Shown here piece by piece: positions 22,123 to 33,136 of a DNA stretch of 46,185 bases. The translations under genes were made by a program, and so were the position numbers. How positions within the stretch are numbered: position 1 is the stretch's first letter; each line of letters begins with the position of its first letter. The notes beneath the pieces were generated by a model. That model was not told the DNA's origin. It saw only the letters and a list, made by a program, of their open reading frames with translations, and did no database searches. Source of the stretch: Funneliformis mosseae (lineage: Eukaryota > Glomeromycota > Glomeromycetes > Glomerales > Glomeraceae); the NCBI GenBank assembly GCA_910592005.1, contig CAJVPP010000127.1:1-46185 (forward strand). Direction: 5' to 3'.

Positions 22123-23849
22123 ACAGTGTATTTATTATGATAATATTATTTCAAGACAGAGATAATTAAAATTTTGAGTTAAAAACTAAAGATTACATGA
22201 AAGAGAAATTTACAACGTATTTATATATTTCAAAGGTTCTATCATCTAGGTCTACAATTTCTTTGAAATCCTAATTTATACTAATTAATATATTCCTCAA
22301 TTAATAATTAAACCTTCTATTTAGAATTGTTTTCAAATAATTTTTAATTATCATGAGTCATGTAAAATTCTTTCATTTAAATATTATTCTGAAATTTGAT
22401 CATCTGTTACATTTTAGAATGTTAGAATATTTATATTTCCAATATTTCTGTGAGTCAATTATTTTATTGGTGTTTGAATGAATTGGACTGATTTGATCAC
22501 TTGATCAGTTTTTCTGATTTTATTTATTTGTAACTTTGTAAATCATTTTCAATTTATATATTAGTTTCCCGTGATTTATAATTTACTATTTTACAATATG
22601 AATGGAATTAATCTTAGATGAATCAGTGAAATAGGTTTAAGTAGATGATTTAAAAAATATGATTGTTCAGTAACTTATAAAGAGAAATTGAAAAATTTGG
22701 TCAACTGGTCTCATGAAAAATAATTATATGCAAAAATTTCATGTTTCCTGATTTTTTATTAATATTAATAAAGATTTACATTTATCAAAAAAAATTTTAC
22801 AAATATTAAAAATCATTATTGTAAAAACATCTTTTAAAAAAATTTTACACATGTAAAAAAATGAATATCATTTAAATTGATCACCACTTGTATATTGATT
22901 AAATCATTAATACTAAGGAAATAGAATTATTAAAGCTAATGCCATTACAAAATGGAATAAAATAATAAATTTTTAAATACAATTAATTATATATTTTGGT
23001 TGATAAAAAACAAACTTAGCTTTTTTGTTGCTATTTAATCCTTTCCTTCTGTGAATATCTGCTCTATTAAGTATTCATGGTGATTATTATGATTATTAAA
23101 TACATTTGATGTTGTCATTGACATAACGAAAAATTGCATCACCCAGGTAGTAATAATACCAAGGTCATGCATAAATGAAAATTTTAATAATGCATGTCTA
23201 CCCAGATCTTTAAGGTTCATAAAATAAATTATTTTTCCTGATTATCAATTGTAGTTCCTTATGAATAATAAATCTGATGTTGATTGCAGGTATCAGATTT
23301 AATTAAAATTTCCTGTCACCAATGTGAAATAAGGTGTTCTCACACCTCCTCATGACTGTGAATTTTTTCCACAGATAAGGTAATCCAAACATGTTGGAAG
23401 GCTTTGGACAAAACTTTTCTTATCTTCTCCTGAGACCAAGTTTGGCTGTCACCATATGGGCATTGATCACTGATGAGGATCAGCATTTGTGTGATGATTG
23501 CTATTCCACTAAAATAAAGTTAGTGTCTGAAACTGGTTTGAAATTCTGCAGCTCAGGAGGTTGCAACCTGGGAAGTTGCTGTTTTGGATTTTTCCTGAAT
23601 TCCAAGATTTGAGTTCTGGGTTGCTGTCTTATCAGTAGCATGCCTGCTCACCAACAACCCTACCCCATTTAAATAACAAATTCAGTTGGTCAAACAAAAA
23701 ATTACCAAGAAACAGAAAATTTATAAAAACGATTAATTTATACAAAACATATCAAACAAAATCCAAACCATTTTATGACTTTTTTCTTATTGACCATATT
23801 GCTGACAAAGATATATATAATTATGTGATAATTTTAATCTATAGGACAA
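22123..23849. other. Intergenic, repeat-like DNA of mixed composition
   Basis: No supported gene. ORFs at 23035-23220 (minus) and 23391-23612 (plus, with Cys pairs LCDDC and SSGGCNLGSCC) lack family resemblance or a credible start context. The stretch 23290-23660 is clearly less AT-rich and contains GCTCAGGAGGTTGCAACCTG; it is probably part of an old transposon. Confidence 0.4.
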
Positions 23850-23882
23850 GGGACTGATTGGGCAAAAATCCGACCAGTCCCC
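23850..23882. repeat. Imperfect hairpin or head-to-head element ends
   Basis: GGGACTG (23850-23856) pairs with CAGTCCC (23876-23882), and an inner GG pairs with CC around the loop GCAAAAAT. Outside the arms, GGGCAAAAATCCGACC and CCCCTACCC give the impression of transposon termini facing each other. Confidence 0.55.
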
Positions 23883-24803
23883 TACCCAAAATTATAAATT
23901 GGTCAGTATCAAAGAAACAGAGAATGTATGAAAATGATTATATAAAATAAATACTATTTTATAACTTTCCTCTTAACATCAGAGCCTAAATGCAATTTCA
24001 GGGCTACCAACCCTGCTTTGAATTGCAACCTCCCGTGCTTGAAATGAGCTGCAGATTCTCTTAATATTCCTCCAGAGTTTGTGACCTGGTCACGGAGTCA
24101 TCCTTAGAGGTAGGATCATTACAGTTGACTTGTCAGCCTCCTCTGGTCTAGTGCTGTGTAAAAAGATTAGTGAAAAGCGTCCTTGACGATGATGCAGTTT
24201 GGTAAACTCCAGGGCAGAGCGATCCCCCCTGGAATTCAGTTGTATCATTGTATCATCGAGGGATGCAAGTCAGATTAGCCTTGTGTATACGAGAAACATG
24301 TGAGAATGACTATAAAGTGTTAAGGTAGCGTGCGTGCTTCAACACTTGTCAAATTTCTGATAATCAACATTGCATATCAAATTGTTTCACTTCCTTGTAT
24401 CGGTAATTATAATAATATTAATGTTATTATTGATTACGAAAAGCCAAATACCAATCATTCATTTACCATCTTAATGAGAATCTTATAATTACCTAGCAAG
24501 ATCTGCTTCACGTTTGATTTAAAAGACATATAAATGCAAATTAAAAAAAAGTTACCTCTAGTTAGTTATTAACAAATTTCTTTTTAGAACCCAATTGTGC
24601 TAAACAACATCACTCGCGTTTGTCATCTGTCAAAAAATAAATTGTTTTTCCAAAAAAAACAACCAGTGTTGGCAATTTAACTGGTTCAAATCTTTTTTTT
24701 TTGAAACTATTAGTTAAATAACCAGTTAATTATATAGTAAATAACTTTGCAAGTTATTTTGTATATTAATAACTAAATTTAGACTAATCATGATCATCAT
24801 ATA
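23883..24803. other. GC-richer repeat-like block and spacer
   Basis: The part 23990-24300 has near-balanced composition with several small palindromic words (AGGGCTACCAACCCT, CCTGGTCACGG, CCAGGGCAGAGCGATCCCCC) and no ORF of useful length on either strand. It may be a noncoding repeat family or the end of a Helitron- or TIR-type element. From 24340 it grades into AT-rich spacer. Confidence 0.35.
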
Positions 24804-24905
24804 CAGTCAAACCTCAAAATTCGTTGAAATAAGATTACAAATTTATTGAAACACAAATTTAATTATAATTCGCTGAAACGAAGTTCGTTGAAACAATCTA
24901 TGATT
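24804..24905. mobile_element. Left end of a second pogo-like transposon
   Basis: ACAGTCAAACCTC at about 24804, next to TATA, is a typical pogo/Tigger-type terminus. It is followed by subterminal repeats of TTCGTTGAAA / TTTATTGAAA / TTCGCTGAAA (four copies to 24893). No right end or transposase was found nearby, so this is a solo or truncated end. Confidence 0.45.
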
Positions 24906-25599
24906 TTTTTAAAACCAAATCACGTGAAGATCCATTTTTGAAATTTTGAGTATGACGCACTAATGGGAGTCTTTAGACCTAGTCAACCATAGTCATTAAT
25001 TAAAATCTGTAAAACTAAAGCAATTAATATACAAATATATGGCTATTTGTATTTCTTTTGTCAAGATTGTCAAGATTTTTCATAATAGACTGAACACAGG
25101 CTTTCTGTTTAAACTTAAAAATTATATGAAAATTTTCATTGGTCCTCCCTCGCTTAAAAAAGCAGCAGAGAACAAGTGCTACATTAACATTAAATAAAAT
25201 CGAAACATCATATATATAAAAAAATGATTTGTTTTTTTAGATAAACTTTAAAAATAAAATGTTTTTATTAAAGCAAAGTATTTTGGCAAAAGGCAACAAT
25301 TGTGGAGCTTTGGTAAAAGCCTACGTTTTATTTTTTTCGTAAGCAAAAGTTAGAACTAACTAGTGCGTGCTAACAATGATTGGTTGCTTTAGTAGGCAAG
25401 CAAAGGATAGTGTTATCGTAACCAAAAATGTAAGGCTGTTAAACAAGCTGTTTAAGTTGCTTTGTAAATAAACAAAGGTTGCAATTGGCTCAATAAAAAA
25501 GTGTAATAAATCGGTCACCTGATATTTTTTAAGTACCAAATACATTTTCTATTGTGTATACTTGTATCTTTTTTGCTTTTCTATTTGTCTAATGGTTTA
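24906..25599. other. Spacer, nothing specific
   Basis: Normal-to-AT-rich intergenic sequence with ATCACGTGA at about 24918. The short minus-strand ORF 25360-25545 lacks any supporting feature. Confidence 0.4.
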
Positions 25600-25794
25600 T
25601 CAATTAATTTTCGAATCTTTTTCTTCTTTCTCTGCGTCTTCTTTAACGCCCTCTTCAAAAGGTTCTGCTGAAAAATCGTCTAATTCTATTTGTTCTATAT
25701 TACCATCTTCTAGAACCTCTATCAGAGAATCATTCAATTCAATTTTTATTAGAATTTATTTCTTAATTTTTGATTGATTACTTTCTTTTATCAT
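25600..25794 (-). pseudogene. Small acidic ORF with an internal stop
   Basis: The frame reads MIKESNQSKIKK-TAA-ILIKIELNDSLIEVL, then EDGNIEQIELDDFSAEPF and an acidic end KEDAEKEEKDSKIN-TGA. The residue pattern looks like real protein, unlike the plus-strand ORF in the same place. The TAA would be Gln if it came from CAA. It may be the first exon or tail of a transposon-related protein. No family recognised. Confidence 0.35.
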
Positions 25795-26580
25795 TTGTTT
25801 TTTTGTTGTTTTAACGATGTAAATCGTGATATTTTATTGTTCAAAATTTACATAAACCAAAAAATACACAAACTCTCCCCGTAATACAAAAATGTATATC
25901 TTCTTTTTTTATAAAAATTGGAAAATTAAGCTTTACGCGTCTCACTTCAGAAACTGTGTAAAACATCAATCAAATTTTCGTCAAAAAAACCTACCAAAAA
26001 TTTAACTAATTATTTTGCTACTTGTTATCATATTAATAACAATATTAATTAAATTTGTTTTAAACTTTTTTTTTTAATTACACCTCCACCATTTTCCTTC
26101 TCACAACCTCCATATCTTGAATATAGTTTTTTTGTTACCACTTTTAAAGTTTTAATTTATTATTTTTATATTAAAAAAAACTTTTCAAAAAAATTTTATT
26201 TTCTTTATTTTGGCTACGTCCTGGTGGCAAAAAAATTTTTTTCTCTTTCATTCATTTAAATTTTTTTGCTTGAAACTATCGATCACATGATAATATTGAT
26301 ATTTTATTGGTTCAAACTTTGTAACTAAACTAGTTTTTTTTTTTGAATAAATATATCTTCATACAATTACGTGTAATAAATAAGTCACGCATTATTGTTA
26401 TAAGCCAATTAATTTTGATTTTTTTTTTTTTTTTGTAGATAATACATAAATGTGTATATATTATATAAAAAATGTAATCAAAATGCTCTAGAAAATTAAA
26501 TCATCTGTTAACTTACTTTCCAACATATATAATCATAAATAAAAATAAATGTAAAATATATTCATTATCTTACGAAACAA
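25795..26580. other. AT-rich spacer
   Basis: It has long T and A runs (26060s, 26330s, 26420s) and ATCACATGA. No gene or structured repeat is seen. Confidence 0.45.
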
Positions 26581-26599
26581 TTTATCAAATCTTTTCAAC

Positions 26600-28303
26600 C
26601 CTTTTCTTTATAAGTGATAATAGCAAAAAAGGCTTGTACAACTATTTACAAGTATATAGTTATTGGTGTCAAATAATCTTGTCAATATTATGGGAAAATC
26701 CATTTAAAAGTTTTTTATATGTTAAATATAAACATGATGTTAAATTGGAGGCTTTGTTTATCAGAACTTGTATTATGTGTTTGCAAGAAGAAGCAAAGGT
26801 TGATTCACTAGTGAAAAATAAAAGAATCACTAGTAAAAATAGCAAAAAAGAAGATTTGGACAAGAGTTTGTCATTGTTGATTTTTAAAAAACCTTTATTT
26901 AATTATATTAAATTTATAAAAGTTTTAGATTATGTAAGATTATACGAGTATGTCAATCCTTGAATTAAACAATATAGTGATGATGGTCATAATTATGAAG
27001 GTAATGGCAAATAAGAAGATAAACATGAATTAAAAAATTTAATACTTTATCAAGAACTTTGTAATTTAATTCTATCAACAACAACAACAACAACAACTAC
27101 AAATTCTACAAACTCAAGAAATCAAAATAAATCAGCATCATCATCATCACTTAAACATTATTTTCACAATTATTATGGAAATTTTTCTAAAAGAATTATT
27201 ACAATATTATCAATGGCAATGATTATCATTATGATAAATACTTTAAATATCCAAAGTATTTATTGGAGGGATTTCATGAAAAGATTGATGAATTAGAATG
27301 TTTAACATTAACAGATTTTAAATATCCTAAATTTTGGAAACAATTTTAACAAAAAATTAAAAAAATTAAAAATTTGATGATTTTATTTGAAAAGTTTGCT
27401 ATTGCTAAAAATGAAAGAAAGTAGTTTGAAAATAGCCAATTTAATTAGAAATATTGAAGGTTTAGAATCATTATCAATTATAAGCATGGTAAATAAAGAC
27501 AACAATAACCTTAATTATACTTGTGACAACAACAAATCAAGAATTGATGGCATTTTAAGAGCAATTGAATATAAGGCTCAGTTTATTAAGGAGTTAACAA
27601 TTGAATTTGTTCCAATAAAAATATTTATAAATTGTAAAAATTTAGAAATTTTCATAATTAAAGATAAATGTTGTTATGGAAAAAAGGATCAAGCAAGCAT
27701 TTACTGGGATGATGGTGATGATATTGGAAATTTCAGAAATTTAAAAGTTTTAAACTTTAAACAAAATATAATTGATTTTGAAAATGTTGTGAAATTAATT
27801 AAAAAAACAAATTATAATCTTTTAAACATTAAATTAACCTGGGGAGTGAAAAGGAAACTATCATCATCATCAAACATTTATAATCATAACACTGCCTCAA
27901 ACTATAACAATTTATTTGACACAATAACAAAATACTGTCCAAATCTAAATTATATAAGTTTACAAATAAATAATGAAACATTTAGAGATTTGTTTTGTAT
28001 TTCAAATCATGTAAAAACCTAAAGAATGTTGATTTGAATAGCGAAGCATATTTTGAAATGAAAATATGGGATATCAGTAAAGATATGAAAGAATTTGGTC
28101 AGGTAATTAATGTCAAATCTCTAATTAAAGTGAAATTTGATTCTAGAATAAATATTAGTAATGATGGAATTAAAGATTTCTTACAGTCTGTTGAAGAGAA
28201 TTTCAATTTGAATAATAACATTAGCAACCAGAAATTTATTGTTGAAAAGCCTTTGGTTTATAATGAAAATCTTGTATTTAGAAAACAATTTATTCATAAA
28301 TAA
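26600..28303 (+). pseudogene. F-box/LRR-like gene, 5'-truncated and frameshifted
   Basis: The first fragment (26634-26963) reads YSYWCQIILSILWENPF, TCIMCLQEEAKV and FNYIKFIKVLDYVRLYEYVN. This is the segment that follows the F-box in the large glomeromycete F-box families (VNRxWCxIxIPxLWxNPF). The F-box itself is missing. After TGA and TAA stops come an Asn/Ser/Thr-rich insert with CAA and CAT trinucleotide runs (27075-27140) and a frameshift near 27340. Then LRR-like fragments follow at 27387-28022 (NCKNLEIFIIKD, NLKVLNFKQNIIDF, YCPNLNYISLQ) and 27995-28303, joined by another frame change. Intact relatives would be SCF substrate adaptors; this copy is dead. Confidence 0.7.
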
Positions 28304-28690
28304 TACAGTGCAGAAGCTCTATAATAGGAACAAATGTTGCCTTTCTTTAAAAGGGTATAGATTGCTCAAAAAAAATTTTTAAAAAAGTACTCCATAATTT
28401 TGATAGCTAATGACCTTAACTTTAAAACTTATGGATTAGAAATTTTTTTTTTTTTTTTATATAGAATTTGGATCCAAAATTGAGACTAAGTGTTTTCGTG
28501 GAACAGAATTTTTTATTGCATTTTTAAATGATCTTATTAACACAAAATTTCATTAATTTTTAATTAATAAAATAAAATAGTTTATTATAAAAATATAAAA
28601 AGCCGATTTGTGAAAGACAACATATATATATAAATATGAATTGTAACCAAATTTATATATGAAAAATACCAAAGTTATTAAAACTACAGT
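28304..28690. other. AT-rich spacer
   Basis: Intergenic sequence with a long T run (28442-28459); nothing else seen. Confidence 0.45.
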
Positions 28691-28870
28691 ATATATAACT
28701 GGTGATGTTTATTATTACTCACTGAATGGGTGTCGATGAAATGGGTGTCGACGAAGTAAACGCCTCCCCTTAAATCCCCGGTGTGAGTATTTAGACCTTT
28801 TGCAATACTTATAAATGGACGAATTACAAGTGCACGAAGAATCTTCACAGCGATCACTTGCTAAGAAAAA
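28691..28870. repeat. Repeat fragment with a 15-bp direct duplication
   Basis: ATGGGTGTCGATGAA (28726-28740) is followed directly by ATGGGTGTCGACGAA (28741-28755). The surrounding 180 bases have balanced composition and TCCCCGGTGTGAG. The plus frame reads MGVDEMGVDEVNASP and stops. I believe this is a fragment of a dispersed repeat common in Rhizophagus, but that is from memory of its style. Confidence 0.4.
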
Positions 28871-30521
28871 TTCACACTATGTATAGTAAATTGGAATCAC
28901 TCTGCATACAAGTATACACAGTTAAAAATTCAAATCCTGATATAGGCAAATCTTTATATTTTTCAAGTGAAAACTTATTATTTTAGGCATTATAAGCAAT
29001 GATAAAACAAATAAAAATGTCTAATATAAATGCTACTTTATTAAACTATATATATACTTCTGCGCCATTAACTGCTTTAAGTTTCATTTATAGAATCAAA
29101 AGTCATGAAATATTCATTTATTTAAAAAGACCTTAATTGATTCGTGTTTTTTTTAGTTTCTTCGTCTTACTTTCAGGGGTGTGAATCATCCGTGTTGTCA
29201 TTTTAATAGCTTCAACCCTACTATCTTTATTCCATAGAAAGTCTCGTATAGTTTTTGAGCTTTCAGATAATAGGCACTAATTCACGAGAAACTAAAATGT
29301 TAATTTGAGTCTTCCGTATTTTGTTTCTTCTGAAATCTATCTATACCAACCTCATACTTCAACAAGCCCATTACAGTTTCATGGGCCTTTGCCATGTCTG
29401 TCCATGTCTTAGGTAAGGAAAATGTTAATGTTGCTTCCATAGTATAAATCTCGGTATATTTGAGTTGAAATTCGTAAATGGTTAACTCATTTACTGTTAA
29501 AACACAGAATTAGTAAGACATGATAACAACAATTATAGGCGAAGAATATTTAGAACTTACAATATGACTGTAATCCATATAACCTGACCAGAGTAATGTC
29601 AGAACTCGGACTAAGCTCTGCAAACTGATTCATTAAAGTTTTTAACATCATCGTGATCTTCATCCGATCACCCTTAAAGTGTGCCCAATCATTTTTTATC
29701 GGAGGTCCACTGACTTCAGTTACAGAAAATTCTTTATCTTCTTCTCTCATGGAAATAATAGTATCTATTTTCTTTCCACTAGATCGGCGTTCGTCATCTG
29801 TTTTTTGAGAATTACCATCTTTTGCACTCGCCTTGAGGCAAGTTTCTCCGTATGATGCAAGCCAATCTTTTTTATTTTTAATGAAGAAGTAACCGAGAAT
29901 GGGTGCTAAAACATTAACGATATATGTTCCCTCAGACATAGGATCAAGAAACAAATTCACATCTTCCATTAATTCTATCCTATATAAGGTTGGTCTCATT
30001 AGCATCATCAGACTCCTCCAATGAAGATCAAATAAATATACTCACATACGACTCACAAAATGCAACGCGAAGCTCTTTTCAAATGAAGAAATAGTTTCTT
30101 CTTTCCGTCGATTAAGTTTCTCCTTAGTCTTTTTTATATCACGATCAATAATACTATCAAGAAATAATTTAATCTCTTGCTCCATATTATCTTTTGTTTT
30201 TTCTTCTTTCTTCCTTATATCGTTACGCATCTGTACAATGATACTTTTATCTAATGTCCCTAAGAAACCATCCTTGTCATTAGAATTGAAGAAAATAACG
30301 TCATAATACTCTGGTTTCGTTTTCGATGGATTTTTATCAAGCTGGTATTGTGTCAGCCTTTCTCTTATATGGATCCCATTAACGATCCAATCTGTGCTTT
30401 TGCCACCGATAATTGTTATATCAGCATTAAATTCGTCATCCTCCTCTTCTATGTCACGGCCATGCTTAGTTCCTTGTAAGCCAGCTACAAAAGGATTCGG
30501 TTCTGGTTGATTATAAATATG

Positions 30522-30715
30522 TGGGACCTTTGCAATAGAAAAGGGGGAAACGGCCAGAAAAAACAATTTTACTTTTATATGCCAAATATGATTTTTAGGT
30601 CAAAATATGTTCAGAATGCCAAATATGATTTTTAGGTCAAAATATGTTCAGATTTAGCATTAACTCATTTTTTATTTTTCCGGCCGTTTCCCCCTTTTCT
30701 ATTGCAAAGGTCCCA
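30522..30715. mobile_element. MITE with perfect 34-bp inverted repeats
   Basis: This 194-bp element has ends TGGGACCTTTGCAATAGAAA... at 30522-30555 and its exact complement at 30682-30715. It is flanked by TG on both sides, a 2-bp target duplication. Removing the element plus one TG restores the host exon frame. Inside, a 37-bp unit starting GCCAAATATG is tandemly duplicated (30581-30617, 30618-30654). There is no ORF of its own. It is related to the element at 14346-14503. Perfect termini suggest recent insertion. Confidence 0.92.
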
Positions 30716-31261
30716 TGTATTGGGAAAGTGTTGTAGAATGAATTTTCTTGTTCCTCATCATCTTCCGGCGTAATATGTCGTTCTGGTGTATAGTATTGGG
30801 TATTAGGCCTCCGCCCACGTATGATCTCGGTAATTTCTTCTTGTACCATTTTCGATTGGGATCCAACTTCCTGTGCTGTGGTACACAACAGTTTGGCCTA
30901 GTAAAGTGTAGCATTAATTAGAAAATCATAAGAAAAGAAAGGCACAACACCATGCTTAACAGATGGGCATACATGTTGAAGTGCCGTGCGTTCAATCAAC
31001 ATATCTTTTTCCTTTTGAAAGATCATCTTTTTGTTCTCAAGGGTCATTAGCTTTAACTTGGGAAAGGAAGAAAAAATGTTTAACAAAAGATATAAACCTG
31101 ATGAGAATCAATGAAAATACGATATTTACCTCTTTCTTTTCTTGGGCGATGGTATGCCAAAAATAGAAGACATTTTCTCCGCTGGCTTCATCCTGACATA
31201 ATAAAATGTGCAAAAATTAACACATGAACAGTAAACATATCGAGTACAAATAGTTCATCAC

Positions 31262-31590
31262 GATTGTCGAGCGTTGTGATGTGGTGGCCAACATCAAACA
31301 TGATAGTCATCAACAACTTGACCTAGAACAGTTATATCACTGTTCAGATTGTCAAGCGTTGTGATGTGGTATAACGTGATAGTCAACCTGGGATATCTGC
31401 TTCCAAACCCATCTTCGCCCGCAATAATGAATACTTGCGGGCAAAAGATGGCCAACATCGAACATGATAGTTCATCAATGACCTAACCTAGAACAGTGGT
31501 ATCTTCGTTCAAATTGTCAAGCATTGTGATGCTAGTATAACACGCATAGTCAACTTGGAGGTGCTTGCATACCCAAGGCCCACCTCTTAC
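31262..31590. repeat. Imperfect tandem repeats in intron 1 of the disrupted gene
   Basis: A unit of about 130-160 bases, beginning GGCCAACATC, occurs at 31286-31416 and again at 31450-31586. A third partial copy of its inner motif (GATTGTCGAGCGTTGTGATG) lies at 31262. The units share CATGATAG, ACCTAGAACAGT and ATTGTCAAGC but differ at many positions. They lie in the roughly 420-base first intron of the minus-strand gene. Confidence 0.8.
31417..31442. other. Perfect 8-bp GC-rich hairpin
   Basis: GCCCGCAA (31417-31424) pairs exactly with TTGCGGGC (31435-31442) around a 10-base AT loop. It stands between the two tandem units in the intron. Confidence 0.75.
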
Positions 31591-31809
31591 CCTACAGAAA
31601 TTTTATTACTTAACTGTAAATGCTTTTAGAGCAGAAAATGCTTTAGATTGATGTTCGCTTGAGCCACTGCTTGTAAGCATGCCAAGGGTCTTAACATACG
31701 TGTTGTGCTCCTTCACTTTATCCGCCGTCCAATTCTCTTCTTTCCGACGAAAGTTCAAAAAGTCCATAAGCGTCCAATCCAAACATTCTGCAAAAAAGTT
31801 CGTTTTCAT

Positions 31810-32106
31810 TTTCAACACGAAGTGGTTTTAAAAAAATTGTGGTGTATACGTACTAAAAGAGCATAGATAAAATAAAAATCTGTTGATTGGTTAATTTTTT
31901 AAAAACGAATATAAATACTCTCTTATGAACAAAATACTTTAGTGTAAAATGTTATTTTTTTTTCTCATCTATCAATCTGTGTAATCTTATATATAATCTA
32001 AAAAAATAAAATACAGTTAGTCTATTTATTATCAATCGATAATCATTTGTGAGTTGTTACTGTTACAGATATTATTGATCAACCAATCACATAAAATAAT
32101 TGCAAT
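31810..32106. other. Promoter-side region of the disrupted gene
   Basis: AT-rich, with no ORF. It presumably contains the promoter of the minus-strand gene starting at 31809, but no element can be named. Confidence 0.35.
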
Positions 32107-32274
32107 TCATACTAACACCTCATTTTTCGGCTCGTAACCGGTTGCCAGAATTACCAGCGGCCAAAAATTCTGCCAGGATATTAAATACCGTAAACTGCCA
32201 TGAATAAGCAACGAGCTTTTGACAAAAATTCGACTCAAATCAAGAATTGCTTGCTTAATTTGTTGTTTATTCAT
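32107..32274 (-). CDS. Short ORF, doubtful gene or fragment
   Basis: 55 residues from ATG 32274: MNKQQIKQAILDLSRIFVKS, then a hydrophobic stretch ISWQNFWPLVILATGYEPKN. The composition is protein-like and the DNA less AT-rich than its surroundings, with a sharp change at both ends. There are no cysteines or recognised motifs. It may be a gene fragment or part of a repeat. Confidence 0.3.
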   Translation of the reverse strand: MNKQQIKQAILDLSRIFVKSSLLIHGSLRYLISWQNFWPLVILATGYEPKNEVLV

Positions 32275-32799
32275 GGTTGAATTTATTTTTAGAATATGTA
32301 CTACGTAGATCATATACTTTTTTAATTATTTATTTCTAATACAGTCAGGAATTTTGTAATTTTATGCAGATCCTTTCGTTAAAAACAATCTTTTAATATT
32401 AAAGAAAAAGAAAAACATGGCGAGAGCTTTATTCACTGGTCATATAACTTCTAAACTGTAGGATTAAGCAATATAAGGATGACGATTTCATGATTTAACA
32501 TATAGTATATTATCCTGATAGATAATTTTAATATTGTGTAGAAATTCAATAATAGCTATTTAATAAAAATAATAAATTAATATTGTGTATTTATAATTAT
32601 AATAATAACCACATCAAATGTAATATATATGCGCACATAAAAATCAGTAACCTGATAAGTGATTTAATCCACAATAAAAATAATCAATTTATTCAATTTA
32701 TTTGTTCTCTAATTATGATTAAAATTATTCACTTTACTCATTGAATATATACATAAATAAAAATTAGTATATTTATTCATAAAACAATAAATATATAAA
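32275..32799. other. AT-rich spacer
   Basis: No gene or structured repeat seen. Confidence 0.45.
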
Positions 32800-33136
32800 T
32801 TTAATAAGTAATCCTTTCTTTTTTTAGATAAGCTTCTAGTGTCTGAGTATCATTTATTTTGAAAATGTAAGGAGCAATTTTCTCACCTTGTTCTTTCTTC
32901 AAAATACTTCTGATAGTACTATAATTCTTGGGTTCTATAATAGACCTAATGTAAATTAGTTTCATATTAACTATTTTTATATAGAGTAGTTCTATATATC
33001 ACTTAAGATGACAAATGGGATATTATAAAACTGTTAATTATAATCACATTATGAAATGACTAAATTTTGAACCCTGAAATTCTTGGTAATACCAATGTTC
33101 ACTTTGTCTGGTTTTGTTGCAGCATGTCCCATATAT
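32800..33136 (-). repeat. Long inverted repeat, copy 2
   Basis: This is the inverted counterpart of 17512-17862. On the minus strand it holds the short frame MGHAATKPDKVNIGITKNF (stop after VIS) and the conserved noncoding stretch. Then an ORF at 32965-32801 encodes MKLIYIRSIIEPKNYSTIRS... with 54 residues and a TAA where copy 1 has GAA. Beyond 32800 it breaks off into AT-rich DNA, so the ORF is truncated relative to copy 1. Confidence 0.85.

Larger units (their letters stand above)
29133..31809 (-). pseudogene. Seven-exon hypothetical gene disrupted by a MITE
   Basis: Exons with matching phases: 31809-31615, 31192-31130, 31056-30973, 30897-30046 (interrupted by the MITE 30522-30715), 29979-29561, 29493-29351 and 29276-29133. 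Without the MITE and one TG target copy the joined frame is open over 567 codons. Features are a charged N-terminus (LDWTLMDFLNFRRKEENW), a Lys/Glu-rich middle (DNMEQEIKLFLDSIIDRDIK), and a conserved-looking core with GETCLKASAKDG, GKKIDTIISM and EFSVTEVSGPP. The spacing D-x(n)-E-x-S around KKIDTIIS and SVTEVSG faintly recalls PD-(D/E)XK nucleases, but the Lys is missing; this is speculation. I associate the core with a large hypothetical family in Rhizophagus. The insertion adds an in-frame TGA and a +1 shift. Exon-7 frame has an alternative donor (29358). Confidence 0.65.

Noticed and set aside
27060..27145. CRISPR-like or structured repeat at CAA and CAT runs
   Set aside because: Simple trinucleotide runs inside a pseudogene; no spacer-repeat periodicity. 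No CRISPR array was seen anywhere in the window.
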